Assembly: GCA_017621735.1 (NCBI GenBank)
Contig: JAGASM010000036.1
Location: forward strand, 1-64,000
DNA: 64,000 bases
Source: Clostridia bacterium
GTDB lineage: Bacteria > Bacillota > Clostridia > Christensenellales > Borkfalkiaceae
Direction of reading: 5' to 3'
Shown: positions 23,035 to 31,746 of the stretch, in pieces
Numbering within the stretch: the stretch's first letter is position 1
Layout of the letters: each line of letters begins with the position of its first letter
Made by a program: the position numbers and the translations under genes
The notes under the pieces: generated by a model
Seen by the model: only the letters and a program-made list of their open reading frames with translations
Databases searched by the model: none
Told to the model about the DNA's origin: nothing

Positions 23035-23989
23035 GCGTTTGTTGTTCGTTGGGTTGTGAGGGAGGGCTGTCGCCCGTGTGTTCAGGCGCGGCGTCCGTAT
23101 GTGCGGAAAGAAGGGAATGCGATCGATTCCGTTTGAGTTGATAGACGTATTTCACGACCGCCGTTCCGATGATGACGACGTATCCAACGATACTGAGAAC
23201 GTCGGGAATTTGGTCGAGGAAGAAAAATCCGAGGAGCGCCGCAAAGATGACTTGGGCGTAATCGAATACGGCAATTTCCTTTGCGGGGGCCTTTCTGTAG
23301 GCAAGGGTAATAAAGTATTGCCCGCCCGTCGCCGAAGCCCCTGCGAGAATGAGATATAACACTTCAAGCCACGTCATCGGTTTGAAAAACGCAATAAAGA
23401 AGGGCAGAGAAACGAGGGTGGAGAAGGCGGAGAAGAAAAAGACGGTCATATCGCTCCGCTCTCCTTTTTGCCCCAAAATACGGACGCAAGTATAGGCAAA
23501 TCCCGCGCAAACCCCGCTGAGCATTCCCGCAAACGCAGGAACGGCTTCCCAACTGAACGTGGGTTTTACGACAAACATTGCCCCGCCGAACGTGATGAGG
23601 ACAAAGACGATTTCAACAGCGGTAGGGCGCTCCTTCAAAAGCAGAAGGGAGAAGAGAATGGCAAAAAAGGGTGCGAGTTTGTTGAGGATCGACGCGTCTG
23701 AAATATTCAACTTTCCGATGGCGTAAAAGTTCAAAATTACGCCGAGAAAGCCGACGAGCGCGCGCAAAAACAAAAAGAGTAGGCTTCCTTTTTGGATGCG
23801 GAATTTTTGCTCGGAGCGGAGCAAAATAAAAAAGGACACGGCGGTTGCAATGATATTTCGGAAGAATACTTTTTGCATGACGGGAAGATCCCCCGAAAGG
23901 CGGACGAATAAATTCATCAGCGCAAAGCAAAGCGCTGCACCCAAAATATAGATTACGCCGAGGCTTTTTTGTAGAGAAAGTTTCCGCAT
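23021..23989 (-). CDS. EamA/DMT family transporter
   Basis: 322 residues from ATG 23989. Ten transmembrane helices in two EamA halves: ILGAALCFALMNLFVRLSGD in the first, and a second half starting near PAFAGMLSGVCAGFAYTC, with the typical LNKLAPFFAILFSLLLLKER at the end of the first repeat. Polar tail of about 35 residues. The frame stays open far upstream through repeat DNA, but a consensus promoter at 24025-23997 ends 7 nt before this ATG. Metabolite/drug exporter family; substrate unknown. Confidence 0.85.
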   Translation of the reverse strand: MRKLSLQKSLGVIYILGAALCFALMNLFVRLSGDLPVMQKVFFRNIIATAVSFFILLRSEQKFRIQKGSLLFLFLRALVGFLGVILNFYAIGKLNISDASILNKLAPFFAILFSLLLLKERPTAVEIVFVLITFGGAMFVVKPTFSWEAVPAFAGMLSGVCAGFAYTCVRILGQKGERSDMTVFFFSAFSTLVSLPFFIAFFKPMTWLEVLYLILAGASATGGQYFITLAYRKAPAKEIAVFDYAQVIFAALLGFFFLDQIPDVLSIVGYVVIIGTAVVKYVYQLKRNRSHSLLSAHTDAAPEHTGDSPPSQPNEQQTPKKD

Positions 23990-23996
23990 ACGTATC

Positions 23997-24025
23997 ATTA
24001 TATGCGCATTTTTTGAAAAAGTCAA
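23997..24025 (-). promoter_or_regulatory. Promoter of the EamA gene, predicting a leaderless mRNA
   Basis: TTGACT (24025-24020), 17 bp, TATAAT (24002-23997) on the minus strand; ATG 23989 begins after seven bases. No Shine-Dalgarno sequence. Confidence 0.7.
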
Positions 24026-24110
24026 AAGTACGAAAGGGAAAAATCGCTTTTGTTGGAAAAAATCATAAATTCTATCTGGAAGTCCGACGCGTTTCAAGTG
24101 CGGGATTGCT

Positions 24111-24324
24111 CGGCTTTTCCGTTGCGTGCGCGAACAAAAACTTGCGTGCGCTTCCGCAAAAAAGCCCCGCACTGCGTTTGCAGTGCGGGGCGCTATCATT
24201 AGATGATTTTGTTCGGCTTTTCCGTTGCGTGCGCGAACAAAAACTTGCGTGCGCTTCCGCAAAAAAAAACCCGCACTGCGCTTGCAGTGCGGGGGCGCTA
24301 TCATTAGATGATTTTGTTCGGCTT
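24111..24324. repeat. Tandem duplication of hydA tail plus terminator, 103-105 bp units
   Basis: Units at 24111-24213 and 24214-24318, nearly identical. Each holds TTCCGTTGCGTGCGCGAACA, a GC-rich terminator hairpin (24165-24190; 24270-24293) and, in minus-strand reading, the last hydA codons for NKII and its stop. The 24197-24213 copy of these codons is detached from the gene. Confidence 0.9.
24261..24293 (-). terminator. Terminator of the hydCBA operon
   Basis: CCCGCACTGC / GCAGTGCGGG with a T run on the minus strand, 10 bp past the hydA stop. A second copy stands at 24159-24190. Confidence 0.85.
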
Positions 24325-26028
24325 ATACGTCGTATGTAAAATTTCGTGTGCCTTATGGCTATTAGGGAAGCCGAGGTAATCGTTGTAAAGGAGGTCCATT
24401 GCGGGGGAATCCGCCGAGCGGCGAATTTCATTTCCGCAGTCTGCCGTATACAACGCTTTTGCACGCGCTTCTTTGAGTTCAACGGAGTTGCGCACAGCGT
24501 CCGAACGGGTGGGTTGACCGCCGCCGTTTACACAACCGCCGGGACAAGACATGATTTCTACGAAGTCGTACTTTTTCTCGCCCGATTTGATACTTTCGAC
24601 AATCTTGCGCGCATTGTCCAAACCGGATGCAACCGCAACGCGAATGGTGTGCCCTGCGACGAGGTAGGTTGCTTCCTTGATGGGATTGCTTCCGCGGACT
24701 GCAAAGAAGTCCAAAACTTCAAAACTGCCGTCCATCATATGAGCCGCCGTACGGAGCGCCGCTTCCATAACGCCGCCCGTTGCGCCGAAGATCGCGCCTG
24801 CGCCCGTTGCGATTGCAAACGGGTTATCGAATTCTTCGTCTTCAAGTTCTGCAAACTTAATGCCTGCCGTTTTGATCATGCGGGCAAGTTCGCGCGTCGT
24901 GATTGCCGCATCGACGTCGCCTTTCATCTCTTCGCGGCCGCATTCGTATTTCTTCGCCGTGCAAGGAATGACACTGACGACGTACAAGTTTTTAGGATCT
25001 ACCCCGTTCTTTTCGCACCAGTACGTCTTGAGAAGCGCCCCGAACATTTGTTGAGGGGATTTGCAGGTGGAGAGGTTCGGGATCATTTCCGGATACGTTT
25101 GCTCAACGAATTTAACCCAAGCGGGGCAGCAACTCGTGAACATCGGCATAGGCTTGTTCGTTTTAATGCGGTTGATAAGTTCGCTTGCCTCTTCCATAAT
25201 GGTAAGGTCGGCGGTAACGTCCATATTAAATACTGCGTGAGGATTTAATCTGCGGATCGCCGCAACCATCTTGCCTTCGACGTTGGTGCCAACGGGCATT
25301 CTAAACGCTTCGCCGAGCGTTGCGCGGACGGAGGGAGCGGTAAAGAATATAACTTTCTTCGTGCTGTCGGAAAGCGCCTCCCATACTTCGTCGATGTTGC
25401 TCTTTTCAGAAAGCGCACCGACGGGGCAGTCGACGATACATTGACCGCATCCGACGCAAGGGGATTCGGAAAGGGGACGGTCGAACGCGCTGCCGATGTG
25501 GACGTTGAATCCTCTTCCGATGGGACCGATTGCGTTGACGTGTTGCTTTTTGCACGCCGCGACGCAACGCATACAGTTGATGCACTTGTCGTTGTCGCGA
25601 ATGATGTAGGGGGTGGATTCGTCGGGGGGAAGGTTAAAGTCTTCTCCCTTAAATCTGTCTTCGTCTACGTCGTAGCCAAGGGAAAGGCGTTGCAATTCGC
25701 AACTGCGGTTTCTCTCGCAAGAAAGACACTTTTTCTTGTGCTTACTCAAAATGAGTTCGAGCGTCATTTTACGCGACTGACGGCACTTGTCCGTGTTCGT
25801 GCGTACTTCCATGCCTTCCGCTACGGGATAAACGCAAGCGGCAACGAGTCCGCGCGCGCCCGTCGCTTCGACGACGCACATACGGCAGGAGCCGACACGG
25901 CTTACGTCTTTCAAAAAGCAAAGGGTGGGGATTTCAATATGAGCCTGTCTTGCCGCTTGCAAGATGGTCGTTCCTTCCGGAACGGTTACGGGAATGCCGT
26001 TAATTTTCAGGTTAACCATTTTATTCAT
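24304..26028 (-). CDS. hydA: [FeFe] hydrogenase catalytic subunit HydA (bifurcating type)
   Basis: 574 residues. N-terminal 2Fe-2S domain (Cys37, 48, 51, 65), His-Cys cluster region (CLSC, about 101-110), two 4Fe-4S motifs (Cys149-159; Cys191-201), then the H-cluster: TSCCPAW (298-304), IPCTAKKYE (354-362) and MSCPGGCVNGGGQP in the last quarter. In the second motif the usual Met before PC is Ile. Together with HydB and HydC it forms the electron-bifurcating complex that makes H2 from NADH and reduced ferredoxin. Starts 8 bp after hydB; GAGGTGA before ATG 26028. Confidence 0.95.
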   Translation of the reverse strand: MNKMVNLKINGIPVTVPEGTTILQAARQAHIEIPTLCFLKDVSRVGSCRMCVVEATGARGLVAACVYPVAEGMEVRTNTDKCRQSRKMTLELILSKHKKKCLSCERNRSCELQRLSLGYDVDEDRFKGEDFNLPPDESTPYIIRDNDKCINCMRCVAACKKQHVNAIGPIGRGFNVHIGSAFDRPLSESPCVGCGQCIVDCPVGALSEKSNIDEVWEALSDSTKKVIFFTAPSVRATLGEAFRMPVGTNVEGKMVAAIRRLNPHAVFNMDVTADLTIMEEASELINRIKTNKPMPMFTSCCPAWVKFVEQTYPEMIPNLSTCKSPQQMFGALLKTYWCEKNGVDPKNLYVVSVIPCTAKKYECGREEMKGDVDAAITTRELARMIKTAGIKFAELEDEEFDNPFAIATGAGAIFGATGGVMEAALRTAAHMMDGSFEVLDFFAVRGSNPIKEATYLVAGHTIRVAVASGLDNARKIVESIKSGEKKYDFVEIMSCPGGCVNGGGQPTRSDAVRNSVELKEARAKALYTADCGNEIRRSADSPAMDLLYNDYLGFPNSHKAHEILHTTYKPNKII

Positions 26029-26036
26029 ACTTCACC

Positions 26037-27929
26037 TCAAATTCTCTCGATTGCATTGAACTTACAATGCGCCATGCAAAGTCCGCATTTTACGCACTTT
26101 GCCGTGTCGATGACGTGCGGCTGTTTGACCGTTCCCGTAATTGCCTTGACGGGGCATTGCCGAGCGCAGAGGGTACATCCCTTACACTTGTCTTCAATGA
26201 TATGGTAGGTCAAAAGCGCCTTGCATACGCCTGCTTTGCACACCTTCTTTTCAATGTGTTCTACGTATTCGTCGCGGAAGTATTGAAGGGTAGAAAGAAC
26301 GGGGTTGGGCGCAGACTGTCCGAGTGCGCAAAGGGAAGATTGTTTCATGTGCGAAGAAAGTTCTTCAATCTTTTGAATGTCTTCCGATTCGCCCTTTCCT
26401 TCCGTGATTTTGGTGAGAAGTTGCAACAAACGCTTGGTACCGATACGGCAAGGGGTGCACTTTCCGCAAGATTCGTCCGCCGTGAATTCGAGGTAGAACT
26501 TGGAAATGTCGACCATACACGTATCTTCGTCGAGAATGATCATGCCGCCGCTGCCCATCATCGAGCCGATCGCAATCAAACTGTCGTAATCGATCGGGGT
26601 ATCGATGTGCGAAGCGGGGATACATCCGCCCGAAGGCCCGCCCGTTTGCGCCGCTTTGAACGTCTTCCCGTTGGGGATCCCGCCGCCGATCTCTTCGACG
26701 ATTTCGCGGAGCGTCGTGCCCATAGGGACTTCTACAAGTCCGACGTTGGTGATTTTTCCGCCGAGTGCGAAAACTTTCGTACCCGTCGAACTCTTTGTGC
26801 CGATCGAGGAGAACCAAGCCGCGCCCTTTACAATAATCGGGTTGATGTTTGCCCACGTTTCAACGTTGTTCAAAATGGTGGGCTTTCCAAACAAGCCTTT
26901 GACTGCAGGGAAGGGAGGACGGGGACGGGGTTCACCGCGGTGTCCTTCGATACTGCGCATAAGCGCCGTTTCTTCGCCGCAAACGAACGCGCCCGCGCCA
27001 AGACGGATCTCGATGTCGAAATCAAAGCCGGAATCGAGAATGTTTTTGCCGAGTAAGCCGTATTCGCGCGCTTGCTTGAGCGCGATCTTCAAACGTTCGA
27101 CTGCAACGGGGTATTCCGCGCGGACGTAGATAAAGCCGTTGTGCGCGCCGATTGCGTATCCTGCAATCGTCATCGCTTCAAGAACGCTGTGGGGATCGCC
27201 TTCCAAAACGGAACGGTCCATGAACGCACCGGGGTCGCCTTCGTCGGCGTTACAGCAAACGTATTTCACGTCGCTGACGGAAGCCTTTGCAAACGCCCAT
27301 TTTCTTCCCGTGGGGAATCCCGCGCCGCCGCGGCCGCGAAGCCCGGAGGCGAGCATTTCGTTGATGACGTCGTCGGGAGTCATCGAGGTAAGGACTTTTT
27401 CAAGCGCCTGATAGTCGCCCGCTGCGATTGCCTCTTCAATATCTTCGGGAGCAATGACGCCGCAGTTGCGGAGGGCGATACGCATTTGCTTTTTATAGAA
27501 GGGGGTTTCGGCAAAGGGGATGATTTCTCCGCTTTCCGTTACCGTTCCTTGATAGAGAAGGTCTTTTACGATTTCTCCGCCTTTTACAAGGTGTTTTTCC
27601 GTAATTTCTTTTACCGTTTCGGGGGTAACTTGCGCATAAAACGCACCTTCGGGATAAACGATCATGATAGGACCGAGTGCGCAAAGCCCAAAACAACCCG
27701 TCTTAACGACGAGAATATCTTCGATTTTTAACTGTTTTAACGATTCTTCCAACTGGGCGATGACTTTCATCGAACTGGAAGAGGTGCAACCCGTACCGCC
27801 GCAAACGAGGACTTGTTTGCGGTAACCCGTCTTTTCGGCGAGTTTTTCGCCTTGCTCACGAATGACGCGGCGAACTTCGATGAGGTCTTTTTTCTTGGCG
27901 CGGATAGCGTCGAGTTCTTGAATGGTCAT
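26037..27929 (-). CDS. hydB: Bifurcating hydrogenase subunit HydB (NuoF-like)
   Basis: 630 residues. N-terminal thioredoxin-like 2Fe-2S domain (VCGGTGCTSSSS, GCFGLCALGP), central NuoF core with the NADH/FMN motifs RGRGGAGFPTGRKW and GAGAFVCGEETALM, the 4Fe-4S motif ESCGKCTPCRIG, and a C-terminal 2x4Fe-4S ferredoxin (CKGCTLCARQCP, CVKCGLCMAHC). This is the flavin-bearing bifurcation subunit. It overlaps the hydC stop by 4 nt. Confidence 0.95.
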   Translation of the reverse strand: MTIQELDAIRAKKKDLIEVRRVIREQGEKLAEKTGYRKQVLVCGGTGCTSSSSMKVIAQLEESLKQLKIEDILVVKTGCFGLCALGPIMIVYPEGAFYAQVTPETVKEITEKHLVKGGEIVKDLLYQGTVTESGEIIPFAETPFYKKQMRIALRNCGVIAPEDIEEAIAAGDYQALEKVLTSMTPDDVINEMLASGLRGRGGAGFPTGRKWAFAKASVSDVKYVCCNADEGDPGAFMDRSVLEGDPHSVLEAMTIAGYAIGAHNGFIYVRAEYPVAVERLKIALKQAREYGLLGKNILDSGFDFDIEIRLGAGAFVCGEETALMRSIEGHRGEPRPRPPFPAVKGLFGKPTILNNVETWANINPIIVKGAAWFSSIGTKSSTGTKVFALGGKITNVGLVEVPMGTTLREIVEEIGGGIPNGKTFKAAQTGGPSGGCIPASHIDTPIDYDSLIAIGSMMGSGGMIILDEDTCMVDISKFYLEFTADESCGKCTPCRIGTKRLLQLLTKITEGKGESEDIQKIEELSSHMKQSSLCALGQSAPNPVLSTLQYFRDEYVEHIEKKVCKAGVCKALLTYHIIEDKCKGCTLCARQCPVKAITGTVKQPHVIDTAKCVKCGLCMAHCKFNAIERI

Positions 27930-28423
27930 GCTTGTTCCTCCCTGTACTTATCGAGAATTCCCTTTACCATTTCGGGGGTGAGTTTGCCGTAAACGTCTTC
28001 GTCGATCATCACGACGGGAGCAAGCCCGCATGCGCCGACGCAGCGGCAACTGTCGATGGAAAAAAGTCCGTCGGGAGTGCATTCTCCGCACTTGATGTTT
28101 AATTGCTTTTCGAGTTCTTCAAGCAGTTTGTCCGAGCCTTTTACGTAGCAAGCGGTTCCAAGGCAAACGCTAATGCGGTGTTTTCCCTTCGGATTGAGGG
28201 AGAATTGAGAGTAAAACGTAACGACGCCGTAAACTTCTGAAAGGGAAATTCCGAGCCCTTCCGCAATTATTTTTTGCACTTCGATGGGCAAAAATCCGTA
28301 AATTCCTTGCGCTTCTTGCAGGATGTGCATAAGACATCCGGGGGTGGATCGCGATTCTTCGATTACGGCTTTGAGTTTTTGCTCTTGTTCCGCCGTTCCG
28401 CAGAATGCTTTACATTCTTTCAT
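27926..28423 (-). CDS. hydC: Bifurcating hydrogenase subunit HydC (NuoE-like)
   Basis: 165 residues from ATG 28423, directly after AAGGAGGTCTTT. NuoE-type 2Fe-2S thioredoxin fold: helical front with TPGCLMHILQEAQGIYGFLP, GVVTFYSQFSLNPKGKH, and Cys ligands in VCLGTACYVKG and CRCVGACGLAPV. First gene of the hydCBA operon. Confidence 0.94.
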   Translation of the reverse strand: MKECKAFCGTAEQEQKLKAVIEESRSTPGCLMHILQEAQGIYGFLPIEVQKIIAEGLGISLSEVYGVVTFYSQFSLNPKGKHRISVCLGTACYVKGSDKLLEELEKQLNIKCGECTPDGLFSIDSCRCVGACGLAPVVMIDEDVYGKLTPEMVKGILDKYREEQA

Positions 28424-28479
28424 AAAGACCTCCTTCGGGTGTTTTGAATTTTGCACGCGTTGAGCGCGCTTGCTAATTT

Positions 28480-28508
28480 ATTATATCATAAAGGGTTTTC
28501 TTTTACAA
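28480..28508 (-). promoter_or_regulatory. Promoter of hydCBA
   Basis: TTGTAA (28508-28503), 17 bp, TATAAT (28485-28480) on the minus strand. No clear Rex operator recognised nearby. Confidence 0.7.
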
Positions 28509-29140
28509 GAAAAAAATCGCAGTTTTGCCATTTCTTTTCCTTATAGGAAAAAGCGGGGCGTTACAAGTGTGCGGAGAAGGAAAATATAAAATCCGCCGTC
28601 GCAATACGATTATGGTTGTTGGTTGGCTTGGTGTTTTGGAGAGGGGAAGAAGAGGGGCGTGGTCGGTGATAAAAAACGGGATAAGTTTGCGCTTTTGGGA
28701 AGGAAGAAGTTGAAAAAATCCCGTTCCGCTAAAAAGCGGTTGGCGTTTGCGTTGGAAAAAGAAAACAAAGTCTAAAAAATCCCGTTGTTAGGGCGTTAAA
28801 AATCGGTGGCGTTTGTGTGCCGTAGGGGCATAAAGAAAAGGGGTGGGAGAAAGGTGATTCTAAAAAATCCGTGGTTGGAGCATTGTTAATAGAAACGGTA
28901 TACGTTTGTTTTTTTTGGGGGGCTACGCAGTCAGTTGGGGGCGCTTGTGTTGGGAAAGAGAAGTTTGAAAAAACCCGCAGTCAGTTTGGGACGTGCTTGT
29001 GTTGGGAAAGAGAAATTTGAAAAAACCCGCAGTCAGTTAGGGACGCTTGTGTTGGGAAAGAGAAGTTTGCCCCCCTGCGTTTTGGTATCGCTAAAAAACG
29101 GTACCATGTCTAAAAATTTTGCTGTTATTGCCGTCAATAT
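28509..29140. repeat. Gene-free stretch with degenerate repeats
   Basis: No gene supported. Three copies of a 49-53 bp unit CAGTCAGTTGGGGGCGCTTG...GAAAGAGAAGTTTGAAAAAACC start near 28929, 28978 and 29031. To the left, looser copies of AAAAAATCCCGTT with GGCGTTTGCGTTGG recur at about 80-bp intervals. G-rich on the plus strand. Confidence 0.7.
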
Positions 29141-29171
29141 AAAAAACGGTACGCGTTTGGCGTACCGTTTT
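29141..29171 (-). terminator. Terminator of the ilvA-ridA operon
   Basis: AAAACGGTACGC / GCGTACCGTTTT hairpin with a 5-nt loop and T run on the minus strand, 12 bp past the ridA stop. Confidence 0.85.
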
Positions 29172-29182
29172 CCGTTATCCGA

Positions 29183-29563
29183 TTATTTCAAAAGTGCGAT
29201 TACTTCCACTTCCGCAAGGACGTTTTTAGGAAGCTTTTTAACTGCGACGCAACTGCGCGCGGGGCGTGAGGTAAAATATTCTCCGTAAACGGCGTTGAAT
29301 GCGGAAAAGTCGTTCATATCCGCGAGAAAGCAAGTTGTTTTTACAACGCATTCCAAGCCGCTTCCCGCGCCCTTTAAGACGGCGGAAAGATTTTGGCAAA
29401 TACGGTGCGTTTGCTCCGCGATGCCGCCCGTTACAACTTCTCCCGTCTTTGGATCCAAAGGAATTTGTCCGGACGTAAACACAAGATCGCCTACAATCTT
29501 TGCTTGCGAATAGGGGCCGATTGCCGCAGGGGCGTTATCCGTTTGTACGGTGATGATTTCCAT
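29183..29563 (-). CDS. ridA: RidA family reactive imine/enamine deaminase
   Basis: 126 residues from ATG 29563, preceded by AAAAGGAGAACACT; the frame is open upstream, but that part lies within ilvA. Family core: [52 protein letters not shown], and the Arg motif [14 protein letters not shown] near residue 105. Hydrolyses 2-aminoacrylate and 2-aminocrotonate released by PLP dehydratases. It stands directly after the threonine dehydratase gene that makes these imines. Confidence 0.93.
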   Translation of the reverse strand: MEIITVQTDNAPAAIGPYSQAKIVGDLVFTSGQIPLDPKTGEVVTGGIAEQTHRICQNLSAVLKGAGSGLECVVKTTCFLADMNDFSAFNAVYGEYFTSRPARSCVAVKKLPKNVLAEVEVIALLK

Positions 29564-29576
29564 AGTGTTCTCCTTT

Positions 29577-30773
29577 TTATTCGATGCGGAATCCCGCGTC
29601 TTCCAACTCCTTTCGGATTTGTGCGATATGTGCAAAATCTTTTGTTTCCACTTCAATCCGCAAGAAACATCCGATAACCGCACTTCCTGCATTTGCATGT
29701 TCGTGGTGAACGCCCGTTACGTTTCCGCCGCACCGCGCGATAATTTGCGAAACGGCGACGAGTTGTCCCGGTTTGTCGAGCAGTTCAATGTTGAGGGTGC
29801 ACTGTCTTCCCGAGGTGAGAAGACCTCTTTGAATGACGCGGCTTAAAATGGTAACGTCGATATTGCCGCCCGATACGACGCAACAAACCTTTTTGCCTTT
29901 GAGTTGAGGAAGTTTCCCCGAAAGAAGGGCGGCAACGGGGGTTGCGCCCGCGCCCTCTGCAATCATCTTTTGTTTTTCGATGAGGGCGAGAATTGCGGAG
30001 GCGATCTCGTCGTCGTTGACGGTTACAATTCCGTCGACGTACTGTTCACAATAGGCAAACGTATTCGTTCCCGGTTGCTTTACCGCAATGCCGTCCGCGA
30101 TGGTAGAAACGGAAGGGAGCGTTTCAATTTGGTGGTCGCGCATGGAGTTAAACATGCTCGGTGCGCCTTCCGCCTGCACGCCGTATACTTGAATGTTCGG
30201 GTTGAGGCTCTTGATGGCGAATGCAACGCCCGAAATAAGCCCGCCGCCGCCAACGGGGACGATGACTGCGTCCAAGTTTTTCAGTTGCGATACAATTTCA
30301 AGCCCGATCGTCCCTTGTCCCGCAATGACATCTTCATCGTCGAAAGGATGGATAAAGGAGTACCCATGTTCGTCCCGAAGGGCAAGCGCGCGGTTATACG
30401 CGTCGTCGTAAACGCCCGGGACAAGGCAAATGTCCGCCCCGTATGCGCGGGTGGATTCCACTTTGGAAATAGGTGCGCCGTCAGGAAGGCAAATAAGGGA
30501 AGAAATCCCGTTTTTCGTTGCTGCGAGGGCGACGCCTTGCGCATGGTTTCCCGCCGAGCAAGCAATGACGCCGCGCGCCTTTTCCTCGGGGGAAAGTTGG
30601 GAAATTTTATAGTACGCGCCGCGAATTTTGAACGAGCCCGTCTTTTGTAAATTTTCCGTTTTGAGGTAAACGCGGTATTCGTCCGTTAACTTTCCCGCAT
30701 GAATAACGTCCGTCTTGTAGATCGCCTCTTTCAAAACTTCGGCGGCGTGACGGATTTTTTCGAGTGTGAGCAT
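29577..30773 (-). CDS. ilvA: Threonine ammonia-lyase with C-terminal ACT domain
   Basis: 398 residues. PLP lysine is Lys49 in [12 protein letters not shown]; the phosphate-binding glycine loop is [15 protein letters not shown] follows near residue 315. Residues about 325-398 form an ACT domain ([20 protein letters not shown]). Single ACT domain of the short biosynthetic/catabolic form, so allosteric control by Ile/Val or others is possible. Deaminates threonine to 2-oxobutyrate. Its promoter carries inverted TTGCATAA elements. Confidence 0.92.
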   Translation of the reverse strand: MLTLEKIRHAAEVLKEAIYKTDVIHAGKLTDEYRVYLKTENLQKTGSFKIRGAYYKISQLSPEEKARGVIACSAGNHAQGVALAATKNGISSLICLPDGAPISKVESTRAYGADICLVPGVYDDAYNRALALRDEHGYSFIHPFDDEDVIAGQGTIGLEIVSQLKNLDAVIVPVGGGGLISGVAFAIKSLNPNIQVYGVQAEGAPSMFNSMRDHQIETLPSVSTIADGIAVKQPGTNTFAYCEQYVDGIVTVNDDEIASAILALIEKQKMIAEGAGATPVAALLSGKLPQLKGKKVCCVVSGGNIDVTILSRVIQRGLLTSGRQCTLNIELLDKPGQLVAVSQIIARCGGNVTGVHHEHANAGSAVIGCFLRIEVETKDFAHIAQIRKELEDAGFRIE

Positions 30774-30801
30774 ACGTACCCCCTCATGATGATTATCAAA
30801 A

Positions 30802-30830
30802 ATGATACTCTTTTATGCAAAATTTGTCAA
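30802..30830 (-). promoter_or_regulatory. Promoter of ilvA-ridA
   Basis: TTGACA (30830-30825), 17 bp, TATCAT (30807-30802) on the minus strand. Confidence 0.75.
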
Positions 30831-30863
30831 ACAAATTGCATAATATCACAAAAATTTATGCAA
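30813..30863. promoter_or_regulatory. Inverted TTGCATAA operator elements at the ilvA promoter
   Basis: TTGCATAA (30836-30843) and TTATGCAA (30856-30863) form an inverted pair just upstream of the -35 box, and a third TTATGCAA (30813-30820) lies in the spacer. Arrangement fits a repressor or activator of threonine catabolism; the regulator is not known. Confidence 0.5.
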
Positions 30864-30905
30864 TTTTTCACGTTAATTTGTCCGCGGCGCGTTTTTTTGG
30901 GACTA

Positions 30906-31643
30906 TTATTCGGGGCGGTAGTTTTCAAAGATGATATTATCCGCGCCGTTTTTCCGAGCGTGCAACTCTTCGTCTTTGGAACGGATCGTCCAAGCAAGGC
31001 GAATTCCTTTGAACTTGGCGTACGCCTTTTGCGGAAGGTCGGCGCCGCAGTAACTGATAAAATCGGGTTTGACGTAAAAATTCAGCCTCATATTTTTTAA
31101 GATCTCCGCTTTGATGCGCGGAAAACACCCAAGATCTTTTCGATTGCTGTTTGCCGCCGCGAGGACGCCGCAAGGGATATCGGGACGAAGTTTTTTGAAC
31201 GTGCGAACGTACAGCGGGTCGAAAGACTGAATGGCAAATTCCCCTTGATAATCGCGCAGTTCGCTTGCAACTTTTTCCAAAAAGTGTTTTTTGGGCGTTC
31301 CCTTCATTTGTTTGATTTCGATGAGAAGGGGGACGCGGCCGTCTACGAGGGATAAAAGTTCGGAAAGGGTAGGAATGCGCTCTTCCGTTTGAAAGAGATT
31401 ACATTTTTTGAGTTGCGCAAGCGTGCAATCGTTTACCTTTTTATCAATTCCGCATGCGCGGAAAAGACTGTCGTCGTGAAAGGCGACGACTGCTCCGTCC
31501 TTGGTCAAACGGACGTCCGTTTCGATGGCAAAACCCAAATCGCGGGCACGGCGAAACGCCGAAAGGGAGTTTTCCGGAATGCCTTCTTCGTGCAATCCGC
31601 GGTGTGCAACGGGGATATCATTCAAAAAAGAGGACTGTTTCAT
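30906..31643 (-). CDS. Glycerophosphodiester phosphodiesterase
   Basis: 245 residues, GDPD TIM barrel. Catalytic motifs AHRGLHEEGIPENSLSAF (His14, Arg15 and Glu near 23), IETDVRLTKDGAVVAFHDD (Glu, Asp and His) and LIEIK are intact. No signal peptide, so cytosolic, releasing glycerol-3-phosphate from deacylated phospholipids. ATG 31643 follows the -10 box by six bases without a ribosome binding site. Confidence 0.9.
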   Translation of the reverse strand: MKQSSFLNDIPVAHRGLHEEGIPENSLSAFRRARDLGFAIETDVRLTKDGAVVAFHDDSLFRACGIDKKVNDCTLAQLKKCNLFQTEERIPTLSELLSLVDGRVPLLIEIKQMKGTPKKHFLEKVASELRDYQGEFAIQSFDPLYVRTFKKLRPDIPCGVLAAANSNRKDLGCFPRIKAEILKNMRLNFYVKPDFISYCGADLPQKAYAKFKGIRLAWTIRSKDEELHARKNGADNIIFENYRPE

Positions 31644-31649
31644 ACGGAT

Positions 31650-31678
31650 ATTGTAGCAAATGTGAGAAAAAAGAGCAA
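31650..31678 (-). promoter_or_regulatory. Promoter of the GDPD gene, predicting a leaderless mRNA
   Basis: TTGCTC (31678-31673), 17 bp, TACAAT (31655-31650), six bases, then ATG 31643, all on the minus strand. Confidence 0.65.
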
Positions 31679-31685
31679 GGAATCA

Positions 31686-31714
31686 TTGCAAAATTTTCCG
31701 AAAAAAGGTATAAT
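31686..31714 (+). promoter_or_regulatory. Promoter of lepA
   Basis: TTGCAA (31686-31691), 17 bp, TATAAT (31709-31714). Partly overlaps the divergent GDPD promoter region. A normal leader with GGAGAAACAC follows. Confidence 0.75.
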
Positions 31715-31746
31715 ACGGGAGAGCGGAACGCTCGACGGAGAAACAC

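Noticed and set aside
24072-24482. Long minus-strand frame over the hydA tail repeats and upstream extension of the EamA frame
   Set aside because: The frames are produced by the tandem repeat; the EamA promoter and start lie at 24025-23989.
28525-29288. Plus-strand ORFs of 60-117 codons between hydC and ridA
   Set aside because: No ribosome binding site, low-complexity repeat content, and overlap with the ridA terminator and coding region.
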